From assembly GCA_027575765.1 (NCBI GenBank), contig JANBPT010000906.1:1-19454 (forward strand): a stretch of DNA of 19,454 bases, given 5' to 3'. Source of the DNA: Tieghemiomyces parasiticus. Its lineage: Eukaryota; Kickxellomycota; Dimargaritomycetes; Dimargaritales; Dimargaritaceae. Below, piece by piece: positions 1 through 10,217 of the stretch. Position numbers and translations under genes: made by a program. The notes beneath the pieces were generated by a model. That model did not search any database and was not told the origin of the DNA. It was given only the letters and a program-made list of their open reading frames with translations. Each line of letters begins with the position of its first letter. Positions within the stretch are counted from its first letter, which is position 1.

Positions 1-1585
1 ATCACTTGCAATCCGCAATCTCGTCATCCTCGATCTCGTCACCCACCCACCCACCAACCCCCACCTTCCCGTCACCCCATCCCTTTTCAACCGGCCTGTC
101 CGACCCCTCCTCTGGATGACTAATCGTTCTGCGTGCCTTTAAAAAAAGCGAATAAATCGAGTCCAGTCTACTTTAGCCCCTCCCCCCCCCACACACTTCT
201 CCTCTCCCTGCTTGGGACGAGGTCGTCGATCAGGACTGACATGTACACCTATGTATTGTCATCCCGAATCCTGGTCCCGGCTAAGGTCATTAATGCTAAT
301 TACTCAACAAAAAGGGATAGCCAGTCACCCCCTAGAAGGGGGAGGGCGAAGGTTTGTAAACAACCAACAATGCAGATGACATACAAGAGCCCTGTTTAAT
401 CGCCTCGACTTCCTTTATTTTGTTTTGACCTTATCATTCAGGCACACCGACGTTAACTAGGGAAAGGACACAGGTTTCCAAGGATCTCAAGTTCGAAACT
501 CTTTTTTCTAGCGTGGCATGCACAGGGTACTACACAAAAGAAAAGTCTCGATCGCTACTGCGTTCCTGTCCTTTGAAGGGTGGTACCGCGCCGGTAACTC
601 TGGTCTGATTTTTGGGCTTAACGGGTGACAAGATTAGCTCGTTGCCAATCGCGACTGTAACAGGGAAAGTAAAATCTGTAACCACATAGGGGAGAAGGAG
701 GCGGAAGGAGGAGTGGTGGTCTCGGGCGAGACATCATTCTATCTCTAATAATTCGGGGTGAGGGAGGGAATGGACGCCTGGTTTAGGCTGCGCTCCGTAG
801 CTGTCTCCATACCGTTATAGCAAAAATAAGGTTCTGCTGGCCGGCCTTCGCCTTACGCCTCGACACCCGCCGCTTGAACCTTCTCCAGTTTATGCCTTCA
901 CCAGCCGCCTACTTGGCACCTTCTGGTCTTCGATTATACCGTCACTGGCACCTGCTGATTTCCACATCCTATCATGACTGCTATTATCACATTGGCCGAC
1001 CTCTCGTTGAGGGTCTACCACCATAATACCGGTTGCCTCGACACTCACTCGCTCCTGCAGCTAGCCAGGGCTAGCCAGCAAGTACGGACCCTTACCTACA
1101 GCAGCAAACATGTTGGTGACATCTTGATAAGTTGGCAGGTACCGAACTGGCCGGGCTTCTGCCAGTAACTTGTTGATAGGGCAGGAGGAGTGAGGAGTGT
1201 CTTGCCTAGGCAGTATTTCGTAAGTAGGCAAGTGGGATGAGTATGTTACCTCTTGATCTCTAACCTAACGGGGTAGCATCACCACACTTTGCCGCCCAAC
1301 CACCCCTTCTTCCCCCCCCCTTCACCCCATCCGTAGACGCTACATTATTACACCCGGGTCATAAAATGTGAGAGGTTACCTCTGCCCCAGCTCCCTACGT
1401 GCCTTGCAGAAGGTAGTGCTTTTTCTCCCCGGACAAAACCTATGGCTGTCTAAGACGCCCAACCAACCGTCGCGACGTGGAAAGGTGATTCGCGCTGAAA
1501 TCAGTATTCCGACCGCTACTGCGAAGTTACATATTCCGCCTCTAGGTAGTCAATGTCCTTTATGGCACGAAGATTTCGCCTGTGA
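1..1585. other. No resolved gene; possible 5' exons of the downstream broken gene
   Basis: There are mixed short open frames. Positions 892-1014 (+) start with ATG and end in RHWHLLIS...YYHIGRPLVE, faintly like the end of an F-box. Positions 974-1168 encode a 64-codon frame. A direct repeat GCTAGCCAG occurs twice near 1060-1078, and a C9 tract lies at 1312-1320. These may be 5' exons of the gene at 1586-2621, but I could not join them convincingly. Confidence 0.25.
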
Positions 1586-2621
1586 GGGGGGGACATTTGC
1601 ACGGCACCTGACCTTCTAAGCGTTAGCCGTTCAAACTCTAATGATACCCTGGAAGCCTATCCCGATTCAGACGACCACCCGTAACTGGTGGCGACAGGTG
1701 GAGCCCCGACGACCCTGATTTCTATCTTGGACATTTCTCCAGCGACGTCAAACTCGGACGGGATGTCGCCCGGCAGCTACATTCTTTCGTCCCGAATCTC
1801 CGTGCCATCCACGCTAGCGCCCATCGTATTCCACTTAAGCGGACCACCCTTGTCCAACGTCGAGCCGCCAGGAGGGCCCTTGGTTATGCTGTGCTATTCC
1901 AACGGTTCGATTTCCTGGCCGCGCTTATCAAGCTGGTGTTCGCCATCAGTAACCGTTGGCTGTTCAACTTAACCCGGGAGTTCCTGTCTCGGCGCGAACT
2001 GGAGCGACTCCTGCTGAACGTCCACCAGTTTGGGAAAAGTCAGGGTGTGGATTTTTTTTTGGCAATTTCGCGAATGACGACAATGATGACCTGTTCTCTG
2101 AAAACCAACCGGACGCCTGGCTCGCCCGTATCCTGCATGGTTTCCATGAACGTGTGATGAATGGCCTCAATAATGCCCTCTATTCGGGGTTGCTACCCAG
2201 GAAGAGAGATATGTACCGCATGCTGACCTGTGACGAGAATTCCTATCGGAAGCTATTTCCGCGCCGTTTCAGATATCAAGACTAGCTAAACCTAAGCAAT
2301 ATCTCGGATACGGCAATGATGACTGGATGCCACAGACAGGTTTAGCGGGTCGGGTCACCTACGATCGGCCGGATGGGTATAGCAGCATGGCACCGTATCT
2401 TGTTAGCCTGTGGAGATGCCGTGTATTTAGCTGGGTCGCTCTGTAAGCTCTATTATAACCGAATGTTCCGCGACGACTTGGTATATCGAGAGAGTACCTC
2501 TGTAGCACGTGGTGCAATCTGGGAGCTGCTGGGATATTCGTTTAATATGCGCTACACCGAGTATCTCTACGGCCCTGGTCACGAACTGTCATTGATCCAC
2601 TACGATCTACCACCACTCTGA
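1586..2621 (+). pseudogene. Frame-broken gene of unknown family (or gene with several short introns)
   Basis: Coding-like sequence continues across the region but moves between frames. The frame from 1586 reads to TAA at 1682 (ending YPDSDDHP). The frame open from 1645 to 2154 has 170 codons and no ATG, with clear C/G third-position preference (segment FNLTREFLSRRELERLL). The next frame is read from about 2056 to 2285 (NDDNDDLFSENQPDAW), another from 2234 to 2446 (YLGYGNDDWMPQTG), and the last from 2373 to TGA at 2621 (YTEYLYGPGHELSLIHYDL). One switch falls in a T9 tract (2052-2060), where one extra T would restore the frame. Introns could explain it instead: 1681-1742 (GTAACT, CTGAT branch, TCCAG), 1949-2028, 2213-2280 and 2443-2494 are all phase-compatible. 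The 1949-2028 segment itself looks coding, which favours frameshift. I recognise no domain and propose no function. The 5' end is unresolved. Confidence 0.4.
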
Positions 2622-3685
2622 GGTACCCGTTCCTTTGTACCATATATATATATTGTTTGTGATACGAAAGTTGTGGTATGTCTAAACGAAAATAATTAAA
2701 CTAGTCTGAGTAAAAGGATTGTAAGTTGTTTATTGGAGCCTAACTTGGGGCCTTATATAGGACACCGGCCCGTGACTTGGCCTTATCAGTAGATGCTAGT
2801 GTAGAGGATAGGGGAATCGTGAAGAAGCTTAAAATATAGTAAGTGTCGTTCGAAAGGACGGGCCTGGGTGGCCATGGTGAGTTTTGGGGTAGTTGGTTGT
2901 TCCCACTAGTTGCATAATAGGCGGTCCTGGTGTGTGGCGAGGTTGTAAGTGCCTGCCGCCTGGTTCATAAGGCAAGGTCGTTCTAGGCGACCACAAACGT
3001 GCTAATTCCAATTATATTAGAAATCGATTGCACATTTTGCCACAAATAAGCTGGCGGCGTCCATCCATTACTTTGATTTTGGGGCCTACAAAGGCAGTAG
3101 GCCGGTATACCTTGTATATTTAATATGGGATCTAACGAGGAAGAGGAGGGGTTAAGACAGAGTAATGTGCCAGATTGAGTTACTTTGGAAGATGGGCTCA
3201 CCTAGGGAGGGCCGACGAGGCCAAACGGTTTCAAATTAGAGGACGAGAAAACGGGTGGTCGAAAAGGAGAGAGCTCTCGACGCTGCGAACACAAGGTAAA
3301 GTGGAATAAATAAACCCAATAAAATACTGAAGAGAGATGGGTCGGGGTCCTCCCCTCGGCCTCTTTTCTTTACCCTCTGAAGAACATTGTTATTTAGCTT
3401 GGACCGGTAGGTCTGGTAGCCGGTGGAGCGCAGGGATTGGGGGCAAGGTGTGGGGTGATATTAGGGGGGTCGGTTCTTGGGAGGAGGGGGCTGCCGACTC
3501 CGGCACCCTTCCGCCACAATAGTCTCAAGATTGGATGGATAGAGCTCACGAAGTAGTCCTTCAAGATAGCTGCTCCTTTGGGCTATCGATTATTGTAATA
3601 AAAATTCTTCAAAACTATCGAAATGGTTTGTTATTGTGAATCCGTCTTGGATACCCATTCGTCACCTGTGATGGGTATTCTAGGG
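2622..3685. other. AT-richer intergenic region
   Basis: This lies between two convergent coding regions, the plus-strand broken gene and the minus-strand CSN3. A TATATATATATA run sits at about 2642-2653. The segment 2650-3330 is AT-rich with only short, low-quality open frames on both strands. AT-rich sequence with AATAAA on the plus strand near 3598, which reads TTTTTATTAC on the minus strand, is a plausible 3' processing zone for CSN3. I see no other gene. Confidence 0.45.
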
Positions 3686-6085
3686 CTAATCCTCGTCACT
3701 GCTCTCCATGTAGATGGCCTCCGCACCGTCGCTACTATCATTGTCGACGATGAGCCCCGCGGATCGGGTATCACCCTTTTCCGAGCGGCGACTGGTCTCG
3801 CGCGGTCTCTGACAATGTTGCAGGTGCCATACATACATGACATTCGGAAAGTGATAAGGGAGAACGAGAAACGAAGGGTTAATCACAACGACAACAAAAC
3901 GTGGCCCTAGAAATTCACTCAACATGGAGGGCAGAAGATGGAGCGGGTAGGCAACCTACAGAGGTCTCATGAAAAAACCATCAATAATAATAATTCGGGA
4001 GCCAGCCTGACGGCACAGTTCAAAGTCTGGCCATCACTTGCATCATCCCACCCCCTCCTCCTCTTCCTCCTCCCCTCCTTCTCTATATCCCTGCATCGGT
4101 AATTACCACCATTTCCCCTTAAAAAACTAAACCAACCAACCCAAAACAACAACCTTACCTTTCCCGACTTCGAAACGGCCGACATGGCACGCAACGCCGC
4201 ATCCATCTCTTGGATCTGGCGGGTGAGTTCCGTGATACGTTCCCGCTTGTTGGCTAGGTACTCCTGCGTCTCGGCACCATCCACGGCCCGGGGGTTTGTC
4301 GTAAATACCACGACCGTATCGAGCGTAGGTGTATCAGTCGCAGGTTCGAGGTGGAAAGACAGGGGTTGCTGTGGTCCCTGGGTTTGTTGCAGCCGGTGTA
4401 GGGTGCTGACCACCTGCCGAGCGACCTCATCATCCGGCGACCAGGTGGCGTCGGTGGAGACGGCAGTGGCGCCAGGGGTAGGAGGTGACGACGGATGGTG
4501 AAGGAGCTCCACCATGGTGCGTAGCGGGATCCGGTCGTACGTTTGAGCCACTTGGTACATGAGGTGGCTCTCGATGGCGCTCACCGCCGCTTCGGCCAGC
4601 TCGTAGTTACCATCCTGGTTGAAATATCAGTAAAAATAATAATGACGATGAGCAAACCGTCGCCATAATAATGTAATAGTCAGGATATGGTTAACGAGTC
4701 AAAGTTACTCGTAGAAGATGAAGAGTACCCTGACGTGACCTGTTCCCCGCAAAAAAAAATTAACGGAAAACGAAAAAAGCGTTAGCCTAGCTAACCATCA
4801 CTTACCTTGGTGAAGTGATCAAGGTTCCGGGTCAGCGCCTCACGCGCACCGGAGCTATTCAGGTCCCGACACAGGCGCACGATATCCAGGTACGCCGGCG
4901 AGACGTCGGAAGCCATCGCTTGGACCTCGCTCGACACGAACCGGGGCAGATGAGTGGGCTTATTATCTCTGTCATGACGAAGACCACCACAGTGGGGACC
5001 TTCATAGCCTGCAAACAGGATCCCGCGGAGAAGCAGGAACCGGTGGAAGGCCAACCTTTGGATCGGATGGGAACTGCCTTCGGTGGGCACGGCCAAGCAG
5101 ATATACAGGAACGTATAGGCTTCGGCGTAGCGGCCGGTGGCCAGGTAAATGGCGGCGCCGTCGTAGTGATACCACAGGTACTGGTCGATGGTCACCCCCG
5201 AAATATGAGGCTGAACGCGGATCAGATCGCCTTCCAGTAGGGGTAGCAATAGGTTGTACGTCGCGGTATCCGCCCGGGCGAGTCCAATTTGGACCGTAAC
5301 ACTATGCAACGGGGTGATCTCGTCAAACGCCGCTCGCAAGAGGACGGCGTGGCCCAGGGCGAACAGCACCGGTACTGGATACTGGTGAACGGTAGGCACC
5401 GGACGGCGGAGGCCCGCTTTTCGTGCCCTGGACTTGGATCGGAACCCGCCGAGCCGTGAGGATCGTGGTTCGACAGCAGGAACGGTCGTGGACGCGACAG
5501 CGGGCGGCTGATGATCTTCAAAGTACAGGTCTTCCAGCGTGACGGCTAGCCGGTGGGCCAGGTTGAGGTTGACGGTCCGCGCCAGCGGGTCTAGTGTTTC
5601 CACCATTGAGAGCAGCGTCGCTAATTGGTCCTGTGTCGTTTCGACAGGATCAGTAAGTGTGATAGCTGCCAGACTTAGGGTAGAGGAAGGAGAAGGAAGG
5701 GTTCAAGAAATATGATGAAGCCGAGGGGGGGGGTCAGAATTAAGATCGAAGGTATCGTGGAGGGATGATATAGGGATTAGGTCAACCCCAAGGATGCTGT
5801 GCCTTTACATACTACTTTTGGTTCTTGGCTCAGCATGTAATCAGCAGTATTTAAGTCCCTAACAACAGATACCGAGAAAAAGTCCCCTCCCGTACCTCGT
5901 CCCCCCCCCACTGACCCAACGGCGATGGAGTCCACGGGAGGCTTGGAGCTTGGTCAGTTGAGGGGTATCCCATCCGCGCCTCATCCTCATTCCCGTTAGG
6001 GCCAGCCGGCTTACCATTCTTCAAACGATTCGTAGGGTCTTATAGTCTCGGGTACAGTGGCCCGGTCGGATGACGGTGACGGCAT
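3686..6085 (-). CDS. CSN3: COP9 signalosome complex subunit 3 (CSN3), four exons
   Basis: This encodes a PCI-domain subunit of the COP9 signalosome, which removes NEDD8 from cullins in nucleus and cytoplasm (family knowledge). Exons joined from the sequence are 6085-6015, 5673-4806, 4614-4159 and 3808-3686, 1518 nt or 505 codons plus stop; animal CSN3 has about 420 residues. Introns are 341, 191 and 350 nt with donors GTAAGC, GTAAGT and GTAAGG; acceptors are AAG, CAG and CAG, and all phases agree. The start has an ACC ATG context. Recognition rests on the helical repeat near residues 192-213 (YHYDGAAIYLATGRYAEAY), the PCI-like segment near 286-440 (FTK joined to DGNYELAEAAVSAI), the SFHLEP stretch and the closing RITELTRQIQEMDAAL helix, in family order. 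Residues 95-115 form a basic insert (RSKSRARKAGLRR) that I do not recall in animal CSN3. The tail is Asp/Ser-rich (MESSDED). Less certain are the first exon and which terminal exon is used. Assignment to CSN3 rather than another PCI protein is likely but from memory. Confidence 0.82.
4043..4090 (-). other. Alternative terminal exon of CSN3 (Glu-rich tail)
   Basis: From the donor at 4158 (GTAAGG), a nearer acceptor (GATGCAG, ending at 4091) would give a 68-nt intron and a short last exon. This reads GYREGGEEEEEEGVG and then TGA at 4045-4043, also in phase 0. It would make a 480-residue CSN3. I prefer the distal exon 3808-3686 because its sequence is more complex and an AT-rich, polyadenylation-like stretch lies just beyond it near 3600. 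The purine-rich mini-exon could instead be ordinary intron sequence. Confidence 0.3.
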
Positions 6086-8523
6086 GGTAGCGACGGGGAG
6101 GGAGGGGTGCTGTAAGGTGCAGGCGAGTTGTGGAACGACCTGTTGAGGAATGCACAAGCATTAGGGTTTAGTGAAAAGCTCCGCCCAATGGAATAGTACA
6201 AGTCTGTGAAAGACAAGGAGAAAGGAATGCCGGTGTGGGGCGGAGAGTACTCTCGACCATTGAAGTCACGACCAAGGTGATGCAGACAAGTCGGTAGCGG
6301 CTCATTGGCTAGCTTCATATTCTGCTGTGGGCACTCCGTTTTGATAAGGTGCTTCATCGTCTCCGTCCTTCCCATGGTGTTCGTACTCGCCATTCTCCTA
6401 GCGGTTCCCTGACGGGTCCTCGCCCTATTCAGGTATTGTTTGCGGAGTCCTAATCTTATTAAGTTAGAAGTAGGGCGGACTGCTTTTTATATGGGGAACT
6501 AGGTATGACATTTCATGCTAATCGGGGTTTAACATATACCCCCAATATTTGTCGCCAGCTCGTATGGTAGTCGTATTTGAACATTTGTCGTCGTACTGGG
6601 ACTCTTCCGTACCTGGGAGATGCATTTGGCTCACCCGGGGGCCCATCCCAGCGTATAATACATGACCAAGGGAAATCTTTGGATTGAAAAGGTCTGGCCG
6701 AAAAGGTGGACAGTGGCCAGGTAGGTTGGACCACCATGCGACGACATGGACATGACATAGACAGTATACCTGTTTAATTTTTAAAAAAAATAATGCAGAC
6801 CAGTAAAGTTTGTCTAAACCGGTAGGCGGTTAGGTACAGAGGTTTGAGCCTGCTGATCCGCTCAGGTGCGGGAAATAAGTGGCAGTCGGAAGCTTTTAGG
6901 TAGGAGCGAAGGTGACAGTAGTCGTGGATAATTTATTACGTGATGGACCAATATATCCTGTACTGGCCACCAAACTCGCTAGAGCCCCCGTCATCGGGAT
7001 CCAACCGCGCAGCCTGCAAACGAAACGTGTCGATTTCAATCGGAATGATGGGACATTGGCAGGTGGCGGACTGACGCAAGCGGCGCAACAAGAAGGAAGG
7101 AATAAATAAAAAGTCATACGCGGGCCCTAAGGGATACGGGAACTTTGAAACGTGGCGCCACCCCTGAATATTTGGAAACGGCGGTAATAACACTTACGCC
7201 ATGGGCCAGGCATGCTCAGGCGAAAGTGGCCAGCCCCTCCCGATCCCGCCGTGTCTAACTCAATCCAAACGGTCTCGATACTGCTTAATGCCAACCGGGC
7301 TGATGGGTACACCAAGGGGAGGGGAGAGAGAGAGAGAGAGAGAGAGATGAAGGGGGCGGTGGTACTAAAAGCCGAGACAACTCTACACCGCTTTGACTAA
7401 TACCACAGCTGCAACGGTAGCAGGCAGCAGCTACGGTCAGCAATACTATAATATTCCGTTCCCTCACTCCCTTCCCGACTTGTAACGCACCAGAGTGAAG
7501 GGCGGTTTTTCGGACGGCTCCCACACCTCTTCACGTCAGACATTCACCGTTGCGGGCGCGGCCATTTAAAGCTCAGGCCACGTCACCCGACCACGCCAGC
7601 TAGTCGACTGCGGCCCCAGCTTGTCTACAGACCGTAATTTATGCCGTACCTGCTTTACTGTCGTAAAACATTAGCGTGTCCCCTAAACAATCGCTTGTTT
7701 AAGCTCTTGGACGTGTCCCCAACTTACACACGAATGCCTAATGGGATTGGATGTGACCGTTCCTAGTATGGTAATGGGCAAGAGGGAGTGCTGAGCACAC
7801 TAGCCACCTCTCTCTCCCTCTCCGAAACCACCTAAACAAGAAGGATGGTTGGGGGAGGCGGGGTGCGCTGACGCTTAAGTAGTAATTCCAATGCTTCCTC
7901 CATTGAAGCCCGCCCCTTCCACCCGATGTATCCCGTACGATCCTCCCCCCTTCTTCTCTTCCCCTGTGCCTCCCAAACTCGCTCACATTTTTTTGAAACT
8001 CGGCGGCGTCAGCAGCGAGGCCCCGTTCTCCTTGTACTCACCGACCGTGTCAAACCTCTGATGTATTTCCGCCCCGCCCCCCTATCCCCTAAGGATCCTC
8101 GGCACTGCCGCTGCCCTCGTCCCAACCACTACGATTCTTGAACTGCCAAAACGGAAGTATTCTAGTCCCCACGAACCCAGTTATGGCCACTGCCACCACC
8201 GATCCCCCCCTCGGCCTTTCCTGGCCACCTCACCTCACCTCTCCTCCCCTCCCCACCTGCCCACCCGTCCTGTTGTATAACGTTTGCATCACCTGGTTTG
8301 GATGTGGACTTGACGTCGGCTCGACTTTAACTGAGTACCGCTGCTGTCAGGAGTGTGCGCTGCCCGTCCGATTACTACACTTCCTAGCAGTTCCGCCCCG
8401 GGGGTGGCAAAATCTCGTATGGTATGTGCGGCGGGAGGCCATTAAAAATAAAGGTCAAAGTATTCAATAAGAACAGACTTGCCGACGAAAAGAGGGGGAG
8501 GCTGTCTGATCATTTTTATTACA
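6086..8523. other. Gene-poor region upstream of CSN3
   Basis: No frame here shows a recognisable domain or the C/G third-position preference of the confident genes. The part next to 6085 should hold the CSN3 promoter; I found no clear TATA box. Open frames at 6040-6393 (-) and 8138-8470 (+) look like chance frames. A (GA)12 microsatellite lies at 7324-7347. Confidence 0.5.
7324..7347. repeat. (GA)12 microsatellite
   Basis: Twelve uninterrupted GA units are seen directly, in non-coding sequence. Confidence 0.97.
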
Positions 8524-8852
8524 TTACAGTCGGTAGCCCCTTGCATACTTCGGTATTCTCTCATCGGTAGGTTCGGCACGACGAGCGGGCGAACTCGTTG
8601 GCTGTCGTTTCCAGCCATCCACCTCCGTTTGGCCACGAAAAACCCATCGTAACCGCCCCGTATCAGGGTCACAGGTACGAACCTGGTAGGCAGTAGCGCC
8701 AGGGCCCCAAGAGAGAGGGAGAGAGAGATCTAGGGCGCCTTACCCTGGGTGGACACAGGTAACGGATAGGCCCCAGATCCCAATCTCGAAAGAGTGAGAG
8801 GCCTCCACGCGCCCTCTTTTCCCTACCTCTGCGCCGCCTGTCGCTACTCACC
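8524..8852 (-). other. Candidate 3' exons of an unknown spliced gene
   Basis: On the minus strand an exon from 8682 to 8524 reads VRTCDPDTGRLRWVFRG and continues to TAA, then TGTAATAAAA, a polyadenylation-like motif. It joins in phase through a 61-nt intron (8743-8683, GTAAGG...CCAG) to an exon at 8784-8744 reading WDLGPIRYLCPPR. That joins through a 67-nt intron (8851-8785, GTGAGT...CGAG) to an exon ending at 8852. A further GTAAGT donor lies near 9030. Codon third positions are not clearly biased, and GT/AG threading can succeed by chance. The family is unknown. Confidence 0.22.
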
Positions 8853-10160
8853 GCTGCTGGGGGTATCCGTTAATGGCAGGGCTCGCCAAACACTAGGAAC
8901 ACGTGCTTCTGCAGTCAACCAGACTGTTTAATAAGGAAATAATTGCGTGTGGCTCAAGATAGTGGAGGGAGGGGGGTGTGAGCAGGAGAGCAAGGCGGGG
9001 TCCTCATTCTGGGTTCCCCTTCGACACTTACCCAGCCCCTCATTCCAATGCCTGGATGGTGGTGGGGGAAGGGATCCCCTGGACGATCGGGAGTGACGTA
9101 GTAGGTGGAATGGTTACCACCAATTTATAGTAATGATAACCAATATCCAATGAAATAAAAGCTCGAACGAATGTGTATAGGACTACCAGCGATAGTCTCG
9201 CGTGCAATTGGAGTCGATTATAAAGAGTAGTCGAGGCTCTAAAGGCTGGCTACTTTAAACAAATCGGTTGTAGTAGGCTGGACTCTACTGAACCATGCCA
9301 CGATATGCAGGTAGGGCTGGCTACAGCCATCTCTCTACTACGCAAGGGATCGACCGGCCGGCGACTGTGAGGTGTTTTGGAACCTCCGCTTTACCTCCCA
9401 GCCTCCGCCCGATCGCTGCATGGGGCAGGGGAGGTTTACAGTGACCTGGGGGGGCGAGCTGCTTTTAGAATGATTTTGACCCGCGAAAGAGACACAGACG
9501 TACACGTATGATACTCTGCTGTTGCTCTAAAAATATCTAACCACCCTCTACTACCAACCTCCATCCGAGGTCTTCTTGTTCTTGTTGTTCTTGATCGAAC
9601 GACGAAGGACTGTATTGGACGTTGCCTATTTCGGGGTATTTTTCGATCGGCCGACTAGGGTGGTGTAGCTGATAGGCCGGTGGACAAACCCAACAGCCGT
9701 GGGCGAATGAATCCGCAATTCAGCCAGCAGGATGGAGGAGTCCGCCGGTGGCGAAAGGGTGGCCGCCGTGGCCTCTCCTTCTCCTCCGCAGATGGGTTTC
9801 GGAAGCCATAGTGAGTCAAAAGGTTAGGGTTATTTAGGGCGGGGTTCGAGTATCTGGCTCCACGTCGCATGCTAAAAGAAAGAGAGTGAGAAAAAGAGCT
9901 AGGTAGGGAGAAGGTGGCCAAGGGATCGGCGCGTACAAGATGTTGGTGGGTGTAGTGACTATTGGTCGGCTTAGGGATGTACATGGTACTAACGTTATAC
10001 ATTGTGATATTTTTTTTGATATGGTGAGTGGGGTGGTGGGCAAGCCGTGACCGGTGGTGTGGGCGAAGAGGGTGGTGGATATGCCCGACTGGGTACTCGC
10101 TGTGGCCCTACAGACTGAGTGGAGAAGCGTGAATGAAGCGGCTGTCTCATCAACAACGGT

Positions 10161-10217
10161 GGGGGGGGGGAGAGAGAGAGGAAAAGGAGGTGGCGACAAC
10201 ACGGATACCCCCCCCCC
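10161..10217. repeat. G10 tract facing a C10 tract
   Basis: A run of ten G (10161-10170) is followed 37 bases later by ten C (10208-10217). The runs are complementary and could pair as a hairpin. The spacer is GA-rich. I see no T-run or coding context to mark a terminator. Confidence 0.8.

Noticed and set aside
470..512. tRNA-like GTTCGAAAC followed by a T6 run
   Set aside because: The flanking bases do not form a T-arm stem, and no A box or acceptor stem could be found.
3623..3910. 95-codon plus-strand frame opposite the CSN3 terminal exon
   Set aside because: It overlaps the better-supported minus-strand exon and has no recognisable features.
6040..6393. 117-codon minus-strand frame overlapping CSN3 exon 1
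   Set aside because: It is in a different frame from CSN3 exon 1 and has no recognisable features; it is more likely promoter and leader.
8671..8686. Palindrome-like CAGGTACGAACCTG resembling a tRNA T-arm on the minus strand
   Set aside because: Loop length is wrong for a T-arm and no cloverleaf is present; it lies at the acceptor of the candidate exon.
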